DNA from: Odontesthes bonariensis
Lineage: Eukaryota; Chordata; Actinopteri; Atheriniformes; Atherinopsidae
Length of the DNA: 64,000 nt
Assembly: GCF_027942865.1 (NCBI RefSeq)
Contig: NC_134515.1
Span: forward strand, 14,547,227-14,611,226
Reading direction: 5' to 3'
Below, in pieces: positions 27,704 to 40,920 of the stretch (position 1 is the first letter of the stretch; each line of letters begins with the position of its first letter). The translations under genes were made by a program, and so were the position numbers. The notes under the pieces were generated by a model. The model was not told the DNA's origin. It saw only the letters and a program-made list of their open reading frames with translations, and ran no database searches.

Positions 27704-30700
27704 ATGATGGGAGGCAGTGAGACTGTCAGTGGGGACAAGGATGGGGTCCATGGAGCTGCAATACATGTCCCCATCGGCTGGCAGAGGAGAGTGGAAGGAG
27801 GGCAGGTGATCTATCTCAGGTATGTTGGTTTACTTGAACAAGGAATGCATGGTCACTTGGAAAAATTGGTAGTAACAGAAACTAATATGTCTGACTTAAG
27901 ATAGCTTTTTCAAAACTTTTTGGATGGTGGAATATTTCTGTATATGCAGGAATTAATCTGATAATTAATCGGTCTTACCTTCAGTAGGCTGCAGTTTGGA
28001 GAAAGAGGGGGAAAAATGTTTATAGGGGAGCCAAGCTAGAGGCTACTCAGAACAGCGTCATGAGAGGAGAAACTAAAACATAATCTAAAACAACTCAACC
28101 TAAAAAATGTCATAGCGTTTTGAGCAAAAGTTATATTGTGGCTGTTTACAATGCGTTGCTTTTTCATCACAGTTACACGGGCTCCGTGTACGTGTGTCAC
28201 AGCCCGCGTAGCAACGCTAACCGTGTTGCAACACGGACATTCTGCAGCTAAGAAAATGTGACAAAATAAATATCTGTCTGATGCAAAAGTGATGTGGTGT
28301 AAAAGTCCACAATGTAGTTGTGTTTGTTTGAACCTCCGAAATTTTTTGGGCTTGAGTCGTCCTAGATGACGAAAAATTTGCTCCTCTGGCGACTACTCCC
28401 TGAGTAACTCTTAGCGTAGCTCTATAATTTGATTACCTCAAACTAAAAGCACTTTGATGGCTGCTTACTACCCACTAAAAACATTTTAAGTATAATTTTA
28501 AGTCCAGCAGTAAGTGTCTACAAAAAAGCTGAATGAAATTCTATTGATGTTCTTTCCATTAGTAACTTATGTAAGCTTAAAGTTTTGATGCTGCTTTACA
28601 AGATTCTTTTTATTAGTTATAGTTGAGATGTTAATTTTTAAATTTGCATTTTGGACTTCTTAATTGTGTTCTTACTTTGTTGCACCAAGTAAAAAACATC
28701 TTTCAGATTGTGTGTGCGTGTGTCCAGCCTTGTAAAGGCCTGCAGGTTCCCCCGTTCGGCTCTATGATTAAAATCTATCCCTGCCCTTTCCCTGCAGTCC
28801 CAGTGGCACTGCCCTGTCCACTCTGGATGAGGTCAAGACCTATCTGTTGACTGATGGTTCCTGCAAATGTGGTCTGGAATGCCCACTCATAATCCACAAG
28901 GTAATACCATTGTATAAGTGTGTGTGTATGGAATTAGTGTTGGGAACGCACAAAAATATATAAACCAATCAGCCAGAAGATTAAAACCATTGTCAAATAT
29001 TGCATATTTCTCCCCACACCATCGGAAAGCATTTTGATCCTGAACAGTGTCCTGTCCTGTTGTCTTTGACCATCTGAGTTCACAAACTTCATGAGCTCTG
29101 CGAAACTCTGTGTCTCATTCTGAGTGCTAATATTAAAGCACTCCGACTTTTTTATTGGCCGACCGCAAATGAGACGCCTCTTGACATTAGGGGAAATGAC
29201 AAGGAACTGTTTATTCTCTTCAGACTCACTTAACCAGAGTTTTTGTCTAGTTTTAATGACTTGCTCTTCCTCAGTGAGTGCGTGTAGAAGAGTGCAATGT
29301 ACCTGCGCAGGTGCCAGCTGTGACTGAATATTATGGGTTGTTTTCTCTGAATTCTGTCTAATCCTGTTTCATCTCGTCCCATGCAGGTTTTCAACTTCAG
29401 CGTGGGTGTGAGGGTGGAACAGCACAGTCAGCCATTAGGTAAAGCAGAGCAGGACATGACCAAACTGTGCAATCACCGTAGGAAAGTGGTGGCGATGGCT
29501 GCTCTGTGTCGGAGCATGCAGGCCTCACAGCTCCCGTTTGCCAACTTTCATCATCCAGGTAAACTTTGAAAACGCACAGATGAAGGAGTAGATTTTCTCA
29601 TGTCTATTAGTCTTCAGACATTATCCAACAAATCATAAACGAGCATTGTTAGAGCCCCAGACAGACTTTTTATACAAGTAACCCTGGTGCTCATAGCTAA
29701 AAGTTTTTGCAGCCTCAGCACAAAATTTAGAAGGACCACTTTATGGAACCTTATTAAACCATTGATAAATGCTTTAGTGATGAAAACACAAATCAAAGAT
29801 ACAGTCTATTAAACTGCTGTTTTGTTTTAAATTAAAACTTTTTTATTTCTTTTAAACATCACAAATAAATCTATGCGTTAATCTCTTTCCCCTCCTTTAA
29901 AATAGAATTGATTACTAATCCAGTTAAGATGGAACAAATATGAATGTGTTGTGTTACATGTTCTTTTAACTGGTTGGCACATTGGTCCGTCTGTACACGT
30001 GCTCTGCTTATCTTCAACCCTTTTCTTTACATTTAAATGTGGGCCATAAATTCAGTGAATGGCAGCTCTTCCTTCAAAGTATTGAGCTTTTTTTTTCAAT
30101 TTAAGCCTCTTGTCCATACCAAGTAGTGGGTAATTGTCTTTGAAATGCTTCTGAACCATACTCTGCAGTTCTGAAGTGTCCAATGTAATTTGTTTATTGT
30201 TGCTGGCTAGAAAAAAAATTGTTCTTCAAAAGTATTAAATTATTCCTTTTTATATAATGTTTTAAAGGCTTCCCACCAGGTTATGACGTAGCCAGCCGTT
30301 AAGGAGAAAAATCTTGGCTGTCTAAAGCCAAATTTCCGGTCCTGTGCAGCTGTTCCATGAGCTTATCATAAACTTTAATGTGTAGTTGATCATGAATATA
30401 GAAATAGTTTGTCAATAGTAAAAAAAAAAAAAAGTGCTAAAGTCTAAAGAACAGTGCGATATTGTCACCGCTGTTTTTTGTTGTCTAAAGGGGACCCGTT
30501 TTCTTTGCAGTCGATGCAGTTCTTCATTTAATTTGACTGGAGTCCTAAATATAAATTGACGTAGTTTACCAAATCCGTTTAAGATTTACTGACAAGATGC
30601 TTAACATGATCTTATTTGAAATGTTCCCGATTTTGTTGGAGTTCAGTGTGATGTGTTCAGATAGAGAGAATACAGAGTCAGCGTCTCCATCTTCACAGGG

Positions 30701-33700
30701 TACATATCAAAGATGACATTTTATTTGTGAAAGTAAAAGAAATTAGTTGGTATCATTTGGTCAAGCCACCTAATTGTATTAATAATCATTTGTAAATGCA
30801 CTACTTTTGCTCAATGTGTATATCTCTAAAACGGGCCCACTACCATCTCTCTACACTCCACTCTTGCTTCGTCTCTTTGTGCTACTGTTGGGATTCCTTC
30901 TGTATATACACAAACAGAGAGGCAAAATTAGGAGAAATTGTTGAAAAATCCATAACATTTGGAAACTATTTGGTTTTGTGTTTTCCTCCATTAAGTAAAT
31001 TAAAAATAAATTTTAAAAAAAGCAGCATGTGTATGTTTCGTGGTTGGAATAACTGGACAGTTTTTCATTTTGAAAAAATTTCAAGAAGCGTGTGCTAGTG
31101 AGGACCACATGGGAGTGGATTGAGGCATCTGCATGAGCAGAACAGTTGTATGCCATATGTAAGCGAAACCACTGCACTGTATGCTAAACTGTTCCGTCCC
31201 AAAAATGATATTTTAGTAGTAGGGTCATGCACTGCCTTGTACTGAAATAAACTTTTTCCCTGTAGAGGCAGCTTTAAACCCAGTTAAAGTGAGTGCTGTT
31301 CATTTTAAGAAGAGAGGGACTTCCCCTTTAAGAGATCCTTTTTTTCTTAATTTGGCCAGAGGAAAGAAGATTAGCATTTTGGCTGCAGCTGTTCTGCATT
31401 TAGTTGGTTTGTAAAAATGGGGAAAAAACAAAGATGCATGCCATCCTGTACCAGTTAGAGAGAGCTGTTGTCTCTCCTTCTCTGCTGTGTTGTTTTGCTG
31501 AAGTTTATAAGTTTGTGATTAATTCTTGAGCTTATATTTGGTGGTTTGGGCCAGCTTCATAGGAACTTCCATGGCATAAAGAAAAATGGAACAAGGAATT
31601 GCTTAGTTACAGTAGCAACCAACAAAAAAAAAAAGTGAAATTATAGTACAAAAGTTGAGAAGAATAAGTGCAACACAAAGATAGATCTCGTAGGGAAAGA
31701 AAGAGTGTTTTTGTTTGTTTGTTTTTTTACAGCTGTCCTTAAGATAGTAATTAGATATAGATGGCTGTGTATTGAAAGAATTGTAGAAAGAAAAACAGTA
31801 AAGTTAAAAACAGACAATACTGACGGTACAGGCAGAAGAGAAGAATATGTACAAAAGGTAGTGCAGAGATTGCAGTAGGAATTTACATATTTATATTAAC
31901 AGTATGTGTTCGTCTGTTAAACAGAGGGGAGCTGTTGTACAGTGTTATGGTGAGTGGTAGGAATGATTTTCTAAAGCATTCTTTCTGACAGCAGATGTGA
32001 AATGAGTTCTGCTGTCTCTGTAGGGTGTCATGAAGGGGGTGGGATGGGTTCTCAATGATGGACAGTAGTTTGCTCAGCAACTTCCTGTCTCTCACTGACT
32101 TCAACGTCTTTAGGTCCTGTCCAATTGTTTTTCCAGCTTTATGACTGAGTTTTTTTTAGTCTTTTGGTATCTCTTGTGCTGATGTTTCTCCTCCAGCAGA
32201 CTACAGCACTGTATATGATACTCACAACCACAGACTGGTTGAAGAGGTCCAGTATCTTACTGCACACATTGAAGGATCTGAGCCTCCCCACAAAGAAGAA
32301 TCAGCTCATTACCTTATTGTACACAGATTTGTTTGGTCTCTTGTCCAGTCTGTCGTTCAGGTGTATAGCCAAGTACTTGTACTGCTCTACAATTTCATCA
32401 CTCATGATGTTGATGAGCTTTGTCAGAGATCAAGTCCTCCTGAAAGCGATCATCATCTCCTTGGTCTTGGTGACCTTTAGAAGCCGATGATTCCAGCAGG
32501 ACTTCTCAACAAAGCTGTGTACCAGTTCCCTAAACTCCTATTCTTGTCCATCTCTGATATTTCCACAACTGCAGAGCCAGCAGAGAGCTTCTGCTGATGA
32601 CATTATTCAGAGTTTTATTGGGAAATACGAGGTTTAGACAGTGAAAAGGAACAGTCCCCTGTGATGATACTGTGTTACTCACTACCACATCAGACAGGGC
32701 TCTCCCCAACCACAATTACTGAAGCCTATCTGAAAGATAGTCAGCAACATCAGATGTACAGAAGATTCAGAGGATCGCTGACTTTTGGCAGATTTTTAAT
32801 TCACAGTAATTGCATTGTAAGCCACATAATTCCTTTTCTAAATGAAATTAAGTAACAAAGTTTATATGTGTGTTCCTGCTTTCAGATGTGAGTCGAGGGG
32901 ACAGTCGAGATCCAAAAGGGGAACTCGCGGAGCGTAAAGAAGAGGACCGTGGAATTTATTATCCAAAATTCCATCCAGTTCCAGCTCGACTCCACAACAA
33001 TTTCCACCCAAACCCATGTGTCAGCCCCAAATCCTCCCACCAGTTTATCTATCCTTACAATGGTTCCTCCCCTGTTCCCCACTCAGGCACAAACTCTCAC
33101 CATCCCTTAGATGCTTTAAGAAGACTTCATCATCCTCCTCTCCCAGCATCCTGCACCTCTTCCTCCAGCTCCTCTTTTCTAGCTCACAGCACTGCCCAGA
33201 GGTCACCCCGTACCCCTACCCCACACAACATCAGTCAAGGTCAAAGAACACCCAAAACCCCAGAGACTCCTAGTTCTCCTCAGCTAGGACCCCTATCGTC
33301 ACCTCCTCCCTCTTCCCCTATGAATCTTGGTGGAGGAATAAGAGGAGCACAGACTCATACTCATCATCCTCATGCTGTTGTGGGAGCCCTGCCTCTTTCT
33401 CCATCTCTCTCCCTCTCTCCCTCAGTCCACAACATGTGTGCGTCTCCTCACCAGTGGTCCCGCAACCCGTCAGCTTCTCCCTCTTCTCTGTGTGAGCATG
33501 GAGGAGGCTCAACAGTAACAGAAGGGGGAGGACTGATGGGAAGTAGCTTGCCTCAGAGGAGGAAGTCCACCTCTTCCTCTCCTCACTCCCCAGTCCCTGG
33601 TGGCTCCCCGAGCCCCAGCCCCCACTTTCCCAAGTACAAGTTGGAAGAGATCGTTGAGCAGTTTAAGAACTCAGGCAACAGCAGCACTAATAATAACCAC

Positions 33701-36700
33701 CTCCTAAACCCTACTAATCCCTCCTTACTGACCAACCAAAGCAGTAGTAACGCTCATGCTGTCTCTTCAAAGCCCTCAAAGAGCACCATGACTCCAACTG
33801 CCAGTGCAGGACCAACGGGTTTTGGGTTGAACTCTGCAGGACCCTCTAATTTATCTCTGGGGCCATTGCTAAACCACCACTATAGTCATCAGGGCAAGCT
33901 GCCACACCCAGCTTCTTTTCCTGCTAGTAGCCTGCTTTCTGCAGCTGCTAAGGCTCAGCTGGCTCACCAGATAACCCAGGGCCAGAGCTCAAATGTTGCC
34001 AGCAACCCTGGAGGCTTGCCCCCTTCTCTGGATATCTTGAAAGAGGCACAGCAGCAACAAAAGGTAACAAACAGCACTTTACACAACAGCCACTCTTCCT
34101 CCTCAATTGCTTCTGTCAGGCTTCCCCATCCCTCCCTTCCAGCAGCTTCAACTGTTCTCTTTCCTCCATCCCACACTCTGGCCCAGTCCCTGGCTTCCTC
34201 CTCACCCCATCTGCCCCCCACAGCAGAACGCAGTGCGTCACACAGGAAGAGACAGCGGCGATCTCCCACAGTCCTCAGCATGCTAAGAGACACACAGCAG
34301 CTGTCTAATGGGTCACGGAAGACCCCACCAGAAGAAGCTGTTTCTGCTGCAGTTATCAACCTTTCCTCCTCTTCATTCCCTTCCTCTTCGCAGAGCTCCT
34401 CTACCTCAGCTGTGCAGAACCAGAGTACTGTAATGTTGGAAAACCATCATCAGAACCTCCCCGGGCACTTGCTCAGACCAACAGCACACCTTTCCAGGCC
34501 TCCTCGGCCAAATGAGGCCCTGGATTTCACTACAGGCCTGACACCCACACCTCTTGTCTTGGATCCTCCAACCCAGCCTCTGTCTGCTCTGTTACACCTG
34601 CTCAGTGTGCAGAATGCACAGGCCACTGCCTCAGCATCCAACTCTGCCTTAGCTCAGTCCAGAACTGTATTTGTTGAAGGAAGTGGAGACACTAATAAAC
34701 AGTCACCATCTTCTCTGGCCTCTAGTTCTAATGACAGGCACCCGCAAACTCAGTCCCCATGTCGAACGGATAACACTAATCATCTACCCTTGGTGCAACA
34801 GCCACTTTCGTCCCCTCCCGCCTCCTCTCATTTCACATCATTAGAGTCTCAATCTCCCCCTCACTCTACTAAGTCAAGTTTTCTACAGAGAGATTCTACT
34901 TCGACAATGTCATCTAAGTCAAATTTAGCTCTCCACCACAGAAGCAGTTCATCTCAGCAGACTCCTCCATATCCCATAGACAAGCATCAACCAACTGATA
35001 ATCACATTCCCACGATGGACGCGTCTGTACAGGTGGCCCCACCACAGGGAAGTGTGGCAGTGGAGAGTGGTAGTAATAGCACATCTACATCTGTGGACTT
35101 CAGTCATTCTCAAGGCGGTGTTGCTGTAGGGATACCCTCCTCTCCAAAGCCTCTTGATCTTAGCAACCATGTCCTGGCCCTTCTCGCAGTATCCTCCACT
35201 GTGACTCCTGGGGAGGGAAACTCCTCCAACCATACCACTGATGTGGAGATGTCTTCCCAAGAAAATCATTCTGCAGGTAAAGATGTTCAAGAAGTTCAGA
35301 AGTGTATTTTTTATCACTGTAATCTAAACCTTTTTATGGATTTAACTTGATTTTAGTGCTTGGCATGAAACCTCTCAAGTGTGAGCTTTGCTTTTATTAT
35401 AAAGGTTTATAGATTACAGTAGGCCTTTATCTTGGGGTGGTTCAGGGCAAAAGGCTTAGATGTATTTGTCATCATTGCATGCTTCGTAGGTGTTGCTCTG
35501 AATCAATGTTAGGGCACGTTAATTCACTGGTTATCACTCAGTGCTGTTCCAGTCAACATCACAGTCATAAACTATTAAAACAGAGCACAGCACATCCAAT
35601 TTAATGCATCTCTAAGATATTTGTTGTTGATAAGCCAATCTGAACAGAAGCGAATAATTGATTTCTTTCTGTAGGACCAGAGGAGCCTGGATATTTAGAG
35701 CCAAAGGCCTCCACACTGACCAAACCTCCAGCAGCCATTAGTCCCACAATCACTCTCTCCTCACGTCATGAAGATAATCACAGTCCTCCTTCCCCCTCAG
35801 CTGTGGTCGACTCAACTGCTCCCTTACCTCTGGCAGAGGCCTTTCCCTTCATGAACCAGGAGCAGCTGCTTCAGCTGCTGTCATCCACAGGAGGTCTACC
35901 ATCTCTCTTGGACCCCACAGTCTTGGCTTCATTGCCCCTAGGGGGGCTGTGGTTGGGAGGACAACATGCACAGATACCTCCTGCGTCGGTTACACCACAA
36001 CCACCACAGAATCTTGTAGAGCAGCACCAATCAGAGCAGCAGCAGTTACTGATGCAAGACCCACAGCAACAAAACCAAGATCAACATCAGAAGCATCAAC
36101 ACATTAACAGCAATCCTCTGTTTCCTTTGTTGCCCTTGTTGAGTTGTGCCCAGGGGGAGCTACCGCTGAACCTCTTGGGTCTGTTTAACCCCCTCCCATC
36201 CTCTGCAGGACAGGAACCCGAATTAACAGAAAAACCTAGTCTTCAAGCTCTGCTTATGGCTTCTGTGCTAATTGGGCAACAGCAGGCCTCACTGTTACCT
36301 CTGTCTTCGCTGGGACAGTTGAGCCAGGTCAGTGTGGAAATTCCTATCCCGCAGTCACAACAGATGCCCACCACTGTGGAGGGCCTGACTTTGGACAAGA
36401 CCCCTGGCCTCCTGGACCCATCCACCCTCACAGGCCCAGGGCTCTTGGAGATCACCCAGGGCCTTCTTCCCATTACAGCAGGAGCTGAGGGCCCTATCCA
36501 AGCCCTGCAGTCTCTGCTCCTTCCTGCCACTCTTCCTCCTTCCCCTGCAGCCTTCCTGCCCCTCAGCCCTGCTTTGCTCACTGCTGCCCTGAGCTCTGCT
36601 GAGCTCCACCATCCTCCCAACCCCCAGTTAGCTCCTGCACAGCAAACCCAACATACCCAACCTCAGGTAGGCTTCCTATCTCCTGTACGTCTTTCCCTTG

Positions 36701-39700
36701 AGCTCTTCCTAATTTCCCTAGAAAAAGCTGTGATGTCATTTCCTTAACTATTGTTCTCCCTGCCTTAAGTTGCTCCATTTCCTCAAAAACCTGTCAGCTG
36801 TTTCCCTTTACTATTAACACTATTTATTTCAGAATATTTTTAATGAAACCCTCTTCAGACTGTTTATGTTTCGACTGATACAGGACATGAGGTTTGAAAG
36901 AAAAAAAGTTCAACCTTGTGTTATATTTGGAAGGTTATTTTTAAATTGTTTATAGTTTATATACACACCAAGTTTCTAAACTAATTTGTATCTTAAGTAC
37001 AAAGTGCTTACTTATACAACCAGCCTATGTGCCACCTTTACTCAACAATATGTAGAGCAAGTATTTTAGAAAACAGAAATCAGAAATGATAAGTTGTTTT
37101 CTCAAGATGGAGTGCTTACAGTTGGTATAATACAAAAAAAGAAATCAACCTCAAATTTGATTTTCTTTTTTCGTTTATGACCTTTTTCTTTCTCCGCCCC
37201 ACCTGGATGTATTCTCTTTTTTTTCACTATCTGTATTTGTTTGCCTGAAACTCTAAAAACTCCTCATGTCCTGTACTCTACTTTATTCTGCAGGTACCTA
37301 CTGATGCTGGTGTTGACACCCTCATCCCTGTGTCTCTCCAGGGCAAGGACAACACAATACTCCAACAGTTACTACCCACTTTGCTTAATCCTTCTATATT
37401 AGGTGAGTTTGTACACATCTTGTGAAATGCATTTTTTCTGAAGATAAGATGATTTTTTATTAGGAAGAAATTAAATGTTTGTTTGGAGTATGAGTGCATT
37501 TGTGACCTATGTCTTTGTAGGAGACCTTCCTGGCATCACAGGCCTCCATAACATGGTAGGAATTGGAGCAGGTTCTATTCTCCTGTCCCCGGTCCAGGCT
37601 TCTGCTTTGGGCATGTCTCTCCTGCAAGGCCCTGATGGAGCCATCAACTTACTCAACAATCTACAGGTAGGTTACTGGCATATACTTCAGTATAAGGGTT
37701 ATCTAATTAGCCAGTGGTTGTTTCTATAGTTTCTTTGTGTTTTTTCAGCCTCAAATACACACTGACAGGTTATTAGAATATTCATAATCAGTATTTAGAT
37801 TGACCCAGAGTAGCAGTTATCTGAATATTGTTCATTGTTGATTGTTGTTTTTCAGATAATGGTGAATTTTGCTGTCTGTCACATCATCAGGAATAATGCA
37901 GTTTTTTTTCAGATATGTGCTTGGCTGAGACGTGATGTTTTCGGCTGATCAGTTGAATATTATCCCCGTTTGGGATTAATATTAAATTTAATTGAGGCGA
38001 TCCAGTGATGTCTAATAACATGTTGATTCAAATAGAGTTGGTTCTCTCTTATTTGCATTGTGGTTGGCAAACAACGCTGTACTTAAATTTTCATGACTTT
38101 AACTGACTTAAAATGCAGATCAATCATGTAATTATACAATAAATTACATAAATGGCGATGCTTTTTCTCATCAAAAGATTAGGTCAGATTGCATCAGTGC
38201 ATTTTTAAAGTGCTAGCTTTTAGAGCTTAAAAGTGTTGTTGCTCTCCCTCTCAGAAAATGTTTGCAAAATTTGTTCTTGAACAAATGTGTTTTTCTCTTT
38301 ATTCCTTCTAGCTAAACCTTGCACCACCTTCAGATGAAGAGAAGCCAGACTCTTTGCAGGAAGCCCAAAGCCCTTCCCCACAGGAAGACATACCAGTTAG
38401 TGAAGCTGCTCCAGAAGTTGTCCCAAGTCCTGTTCCACCTCTACTTCCATCTCCTTCACACGAACCCACCCCTCCCACTAATAGAGGATCTGAGGGCAGG
38501 TCTGTCATTGATCCTTACACTTCTTTCATGGACACCATTTATACCTCTTTCCTTCAAGTGAGTGCTAAAGAACAAGAAGATGGGGCCCAGCTGGGGCCCT
38601 CTGACCCTACTTCACCCTTCTGTGCCTTACCGCCGGTTTCTTTCCCTGTGGAGCACCATACCCCATCCACGACTGTCCCAACTCTGCCCCAGGCAAGTGC
38701 CCCAGTCTCCCTCAGCCCACGTCGAGCTTGTTCCCTCCGTAACCCAGACTTATCGCGGCTCAGCTTGGAAGCAGCAGCTCATTCCCCTGCCCAGGGAACG
38801 CCCAAACCCACAGAGGATGGGCTTACGTCACCTTTACAAAGGAAACTGGTTGTAGAGGGACATACCCACCTAGAGCCTCCTTTGCCACCCATATACTTGG
38901 AGGAGGCTAAGACAGACTTTATTGGTCCTGCTGCAGCTGTTTGTCCCTTTGTGGAGTCGGGGGTGGATCGGCAGAGGCTTCTTCCACATGCAGGGTACCT
39001 CAGTCCTAGGGATGGTTGCAGTGCGAGGCCCAGTGAGGAGACAACTGAGACATTGCTGCACACCGGACAGTTAATGGTGAGTATCTGGGTCTGCTAGTTT
39101 TAGGAGGCAGCTTTTTCTGTGATAAAGTAGGTTGGCATCACATCCTGCAGAAACACCAGAGTTGACTTTGGTATAGACCTCTAAACGGTAAAGAATGGTG
39201 CTCTGTAAGATCAGTTAATGTGCTTGTAATGTAACTTCTGGTTCTACTTCCCTAGGATCAAGCTGGAGCAGCAGGAGGAGCCAGAAGAGGAAGGAAAAGA
39301 AAACAAACGTGAGTTGCCCTCTCAACTGTTCATTTCTCAGACTTGCTTACCTGGACCCCTGTCTTGCTTGGATAAATAATTCCCAGTAAAAAAAAATCTA
39401 TTGCCCAAATACATTTTATTTGTACTGATGTTTCCCAGCACTTGACCTATGAGTATTTTTGGTTAAACAGTATTGAGTATTAATATGTTTCTTACTTTAT
39501 TAGGCTACAGAATGTGTTAGAAGACTTCAGAGATATGGATGCTACAGCACTAGAGGAAACCAAGGCTACAGTAAGATCCAGTTCCCCCTTCTGTTACACT
39601 CAGATCTTTTGTTCTAATAGCCTCTCATCTGTGGTATTGAACTTTTTTCAGTGAGTTTCTTTCCAAGCCTCCAGGATTACTTCAAAGAATGGCTTGCAGT

Positions 39701-40920
39701 GTTTTTAGCCATGCCAGCAGCTGATCATATGACTTTCTTTAGCCGTCACATTTATGGTTTTGCTCAAAATTCCTCGGCAATTGGATCTGACTTTTCTTTA
39801 TCTCTTCATAAAAGATGGTATGATCGCAAACTGAGAAATCCGATGTGGACACAAGGGCATTTGTCACCTCAATTAAGGGACAAAAGGGCTTTTCTGGTAT
39901 TTATTGAACTGAAGCATGTATAGCATTGTAATGATAGAATAATCATCCCAGTCATTGAAGAATAATTGTTCAACCTCATAAAAAGACGGGTTGACTCACC
40001 GTGACAGCACTGCATCTGTGTGACGCTTATCTATCAGTCCAGGCTGAAGTCAATCCTCTTAAAAGTCACAGTAGTTGTATTTTTTTTACTTTGGTGCGAC
40101 AGTCAGATGGCTCTAAAGTTACCATATAGAACTTTGTGGTGACACATTAGTCATGTTGCCTCATGTTGTAGCAACAAATACAGGGACCTGCTTTGATTAT
40201 CATCTTTTCTGTAGCTAAAATATTTTCATAGAACTTTACTTTTGGGTTTTTGTCCTTCATTCTATTTCCTCATTTCACTGTGCACATGCAGAGCTCGTGC
40301 GTCACTTATTCGCTGCAAAGGTTTTGTAAGTTCAAAAAGATTCAGTGCACCCAGAAATATGAATGAATCATTTTAGACGGACTTCAGATAGATTGCATAT
40401 GGAGAATAAACAATCAAATTAGACTTTTTTTTGTATGAAACTGCAAAACAGTTGTAGCATGATAGGTCTGCTTTTAGATTTCAATTGTACTTTTATGTAA
40501 AATGACTGAGAATGGGGGTTTTATTTATTTACTCAAAGTTATTAGACAAAGGCTGTAATAAGAAGTTTTAAGAAAGTGCTGCACTGCTTGATGTTGACAA
40601 ATGCAGAGGGAAAGGCGAGGATGTAGTTGCCATAGTTTCCATTACACTAAGTACCAGTGGGCAGGCGCACAGTAGTCAGTATTTTTTGACTACTCCATAT
40701 TTGGAGATTAGAACAGGAACAAAGATTTGGTTTTTTTTGCTCTGTGCAGGGATCTGGGAATGACTGTGCTCCTCTGACTTCTCTGAGGAAGTCGGGGTGG
40801 AAGGAGATGAGCTCTTTGTGATTGTCGGTTCTCTCTTTCTCGTTACAGACAGCACTTCTGAAGCCCGAGAGGTCAGTGCGCGGTAGGCGGCGGCGAGGCA
40901 CCCGTTCTCAGAGGCAGTGA
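27704..40920 (+). CDS. mbd6: Methyl-CpG-binding domain protein 6
   Basis: Nuclear protein; mammalian MBD5/6 associate with the BAP1 PR-DUB deubiquitinase, and their MBD does not bind methyl-CpG. Exons: 27704-27819, 28798-28900, 29387-29558, 32886-35276, 35675-36666, 37294-37402, 37521-37666, 38312-39076, 39256-39308, 39504-39570, 40849-40920. Sum 4986 nt, 1661 aa (human MBD6 about 1000). The MBD spans about 20-95 ([37 protein letters not shown]). [18 protein letters not shown] matches MBD6 better than MBD5. Exon 4 encodes about 800 residues rich in Ser, Pro, His and Gln, with the MBD5/6 block [17 protein letters not shown] (about 470) and [14 protein letters not shown] (about 582). Basic C-terminal patches ARRGRKRKQ and [12 protein letters not shown] look like nuclear signals. 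The last two exons are the least certain; an alternative acceptor at 40750 would give another short C-terminus. Confidence 0.92.
28955..28997. mobile_element. Tc1-like terminal-repeat fragment
   Basis: AATCAGCCAGAAGATTAAAA followed by CCATTG resembles the tip of a widespread fish Tc1-like element whose ends read ATCAGCCATAACATTAAAA. Only the tip is recognisable. It lies in the mbd6 intron after the MBD exon. Confidence 0.4.
29559..32885 (+). other. mbd6: mbd6 intron 3 (contains a LINE remnant)
   Basis: A 3.3 kb intron between the MBD-proximal exon and the giant exon 4. The first 2.3 kb (29559-31880) is AT-rich with poly(A) and poly(T) runs (for example 30421-30433) and no recognisable exon. 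The rest is the LINE remnant annotated separately. Confidence 0.6.
31885..32720 (-). mobile_element. Dead LINE (non-LTR retrotransposon), 3' part of ORF2
   Basis: Minus-strand translation in broken frames shows the end of a reverse-transcriptase [14 protein letters not shown], then [49 protein letters not shown] and [15 protein letters not shown], in that order from about 32450 down to 31900. A more degraded upstream part may reach 32715. Several stops and frame breaks make it inactive. The blocks match L2/Rex/CR1-like elements; the clade is not settled. It lies antisense in mbd6 intron 3. Confidence 0.8.

Noticed and set aside
33964-34359. Minus-strand open frame opposite mbd6 exon 4
   Set aside because: Antisense shadow of a Ser/Pro-rich coding exon, where stops are rare by composition.
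40750-40820. Use of 40750-40817 as an internal mbd6 exon before 40849
   Set aside because: It would need an intron of about 30 bp and would put the final exon out of frame; kept only as a possible alternative last exon.
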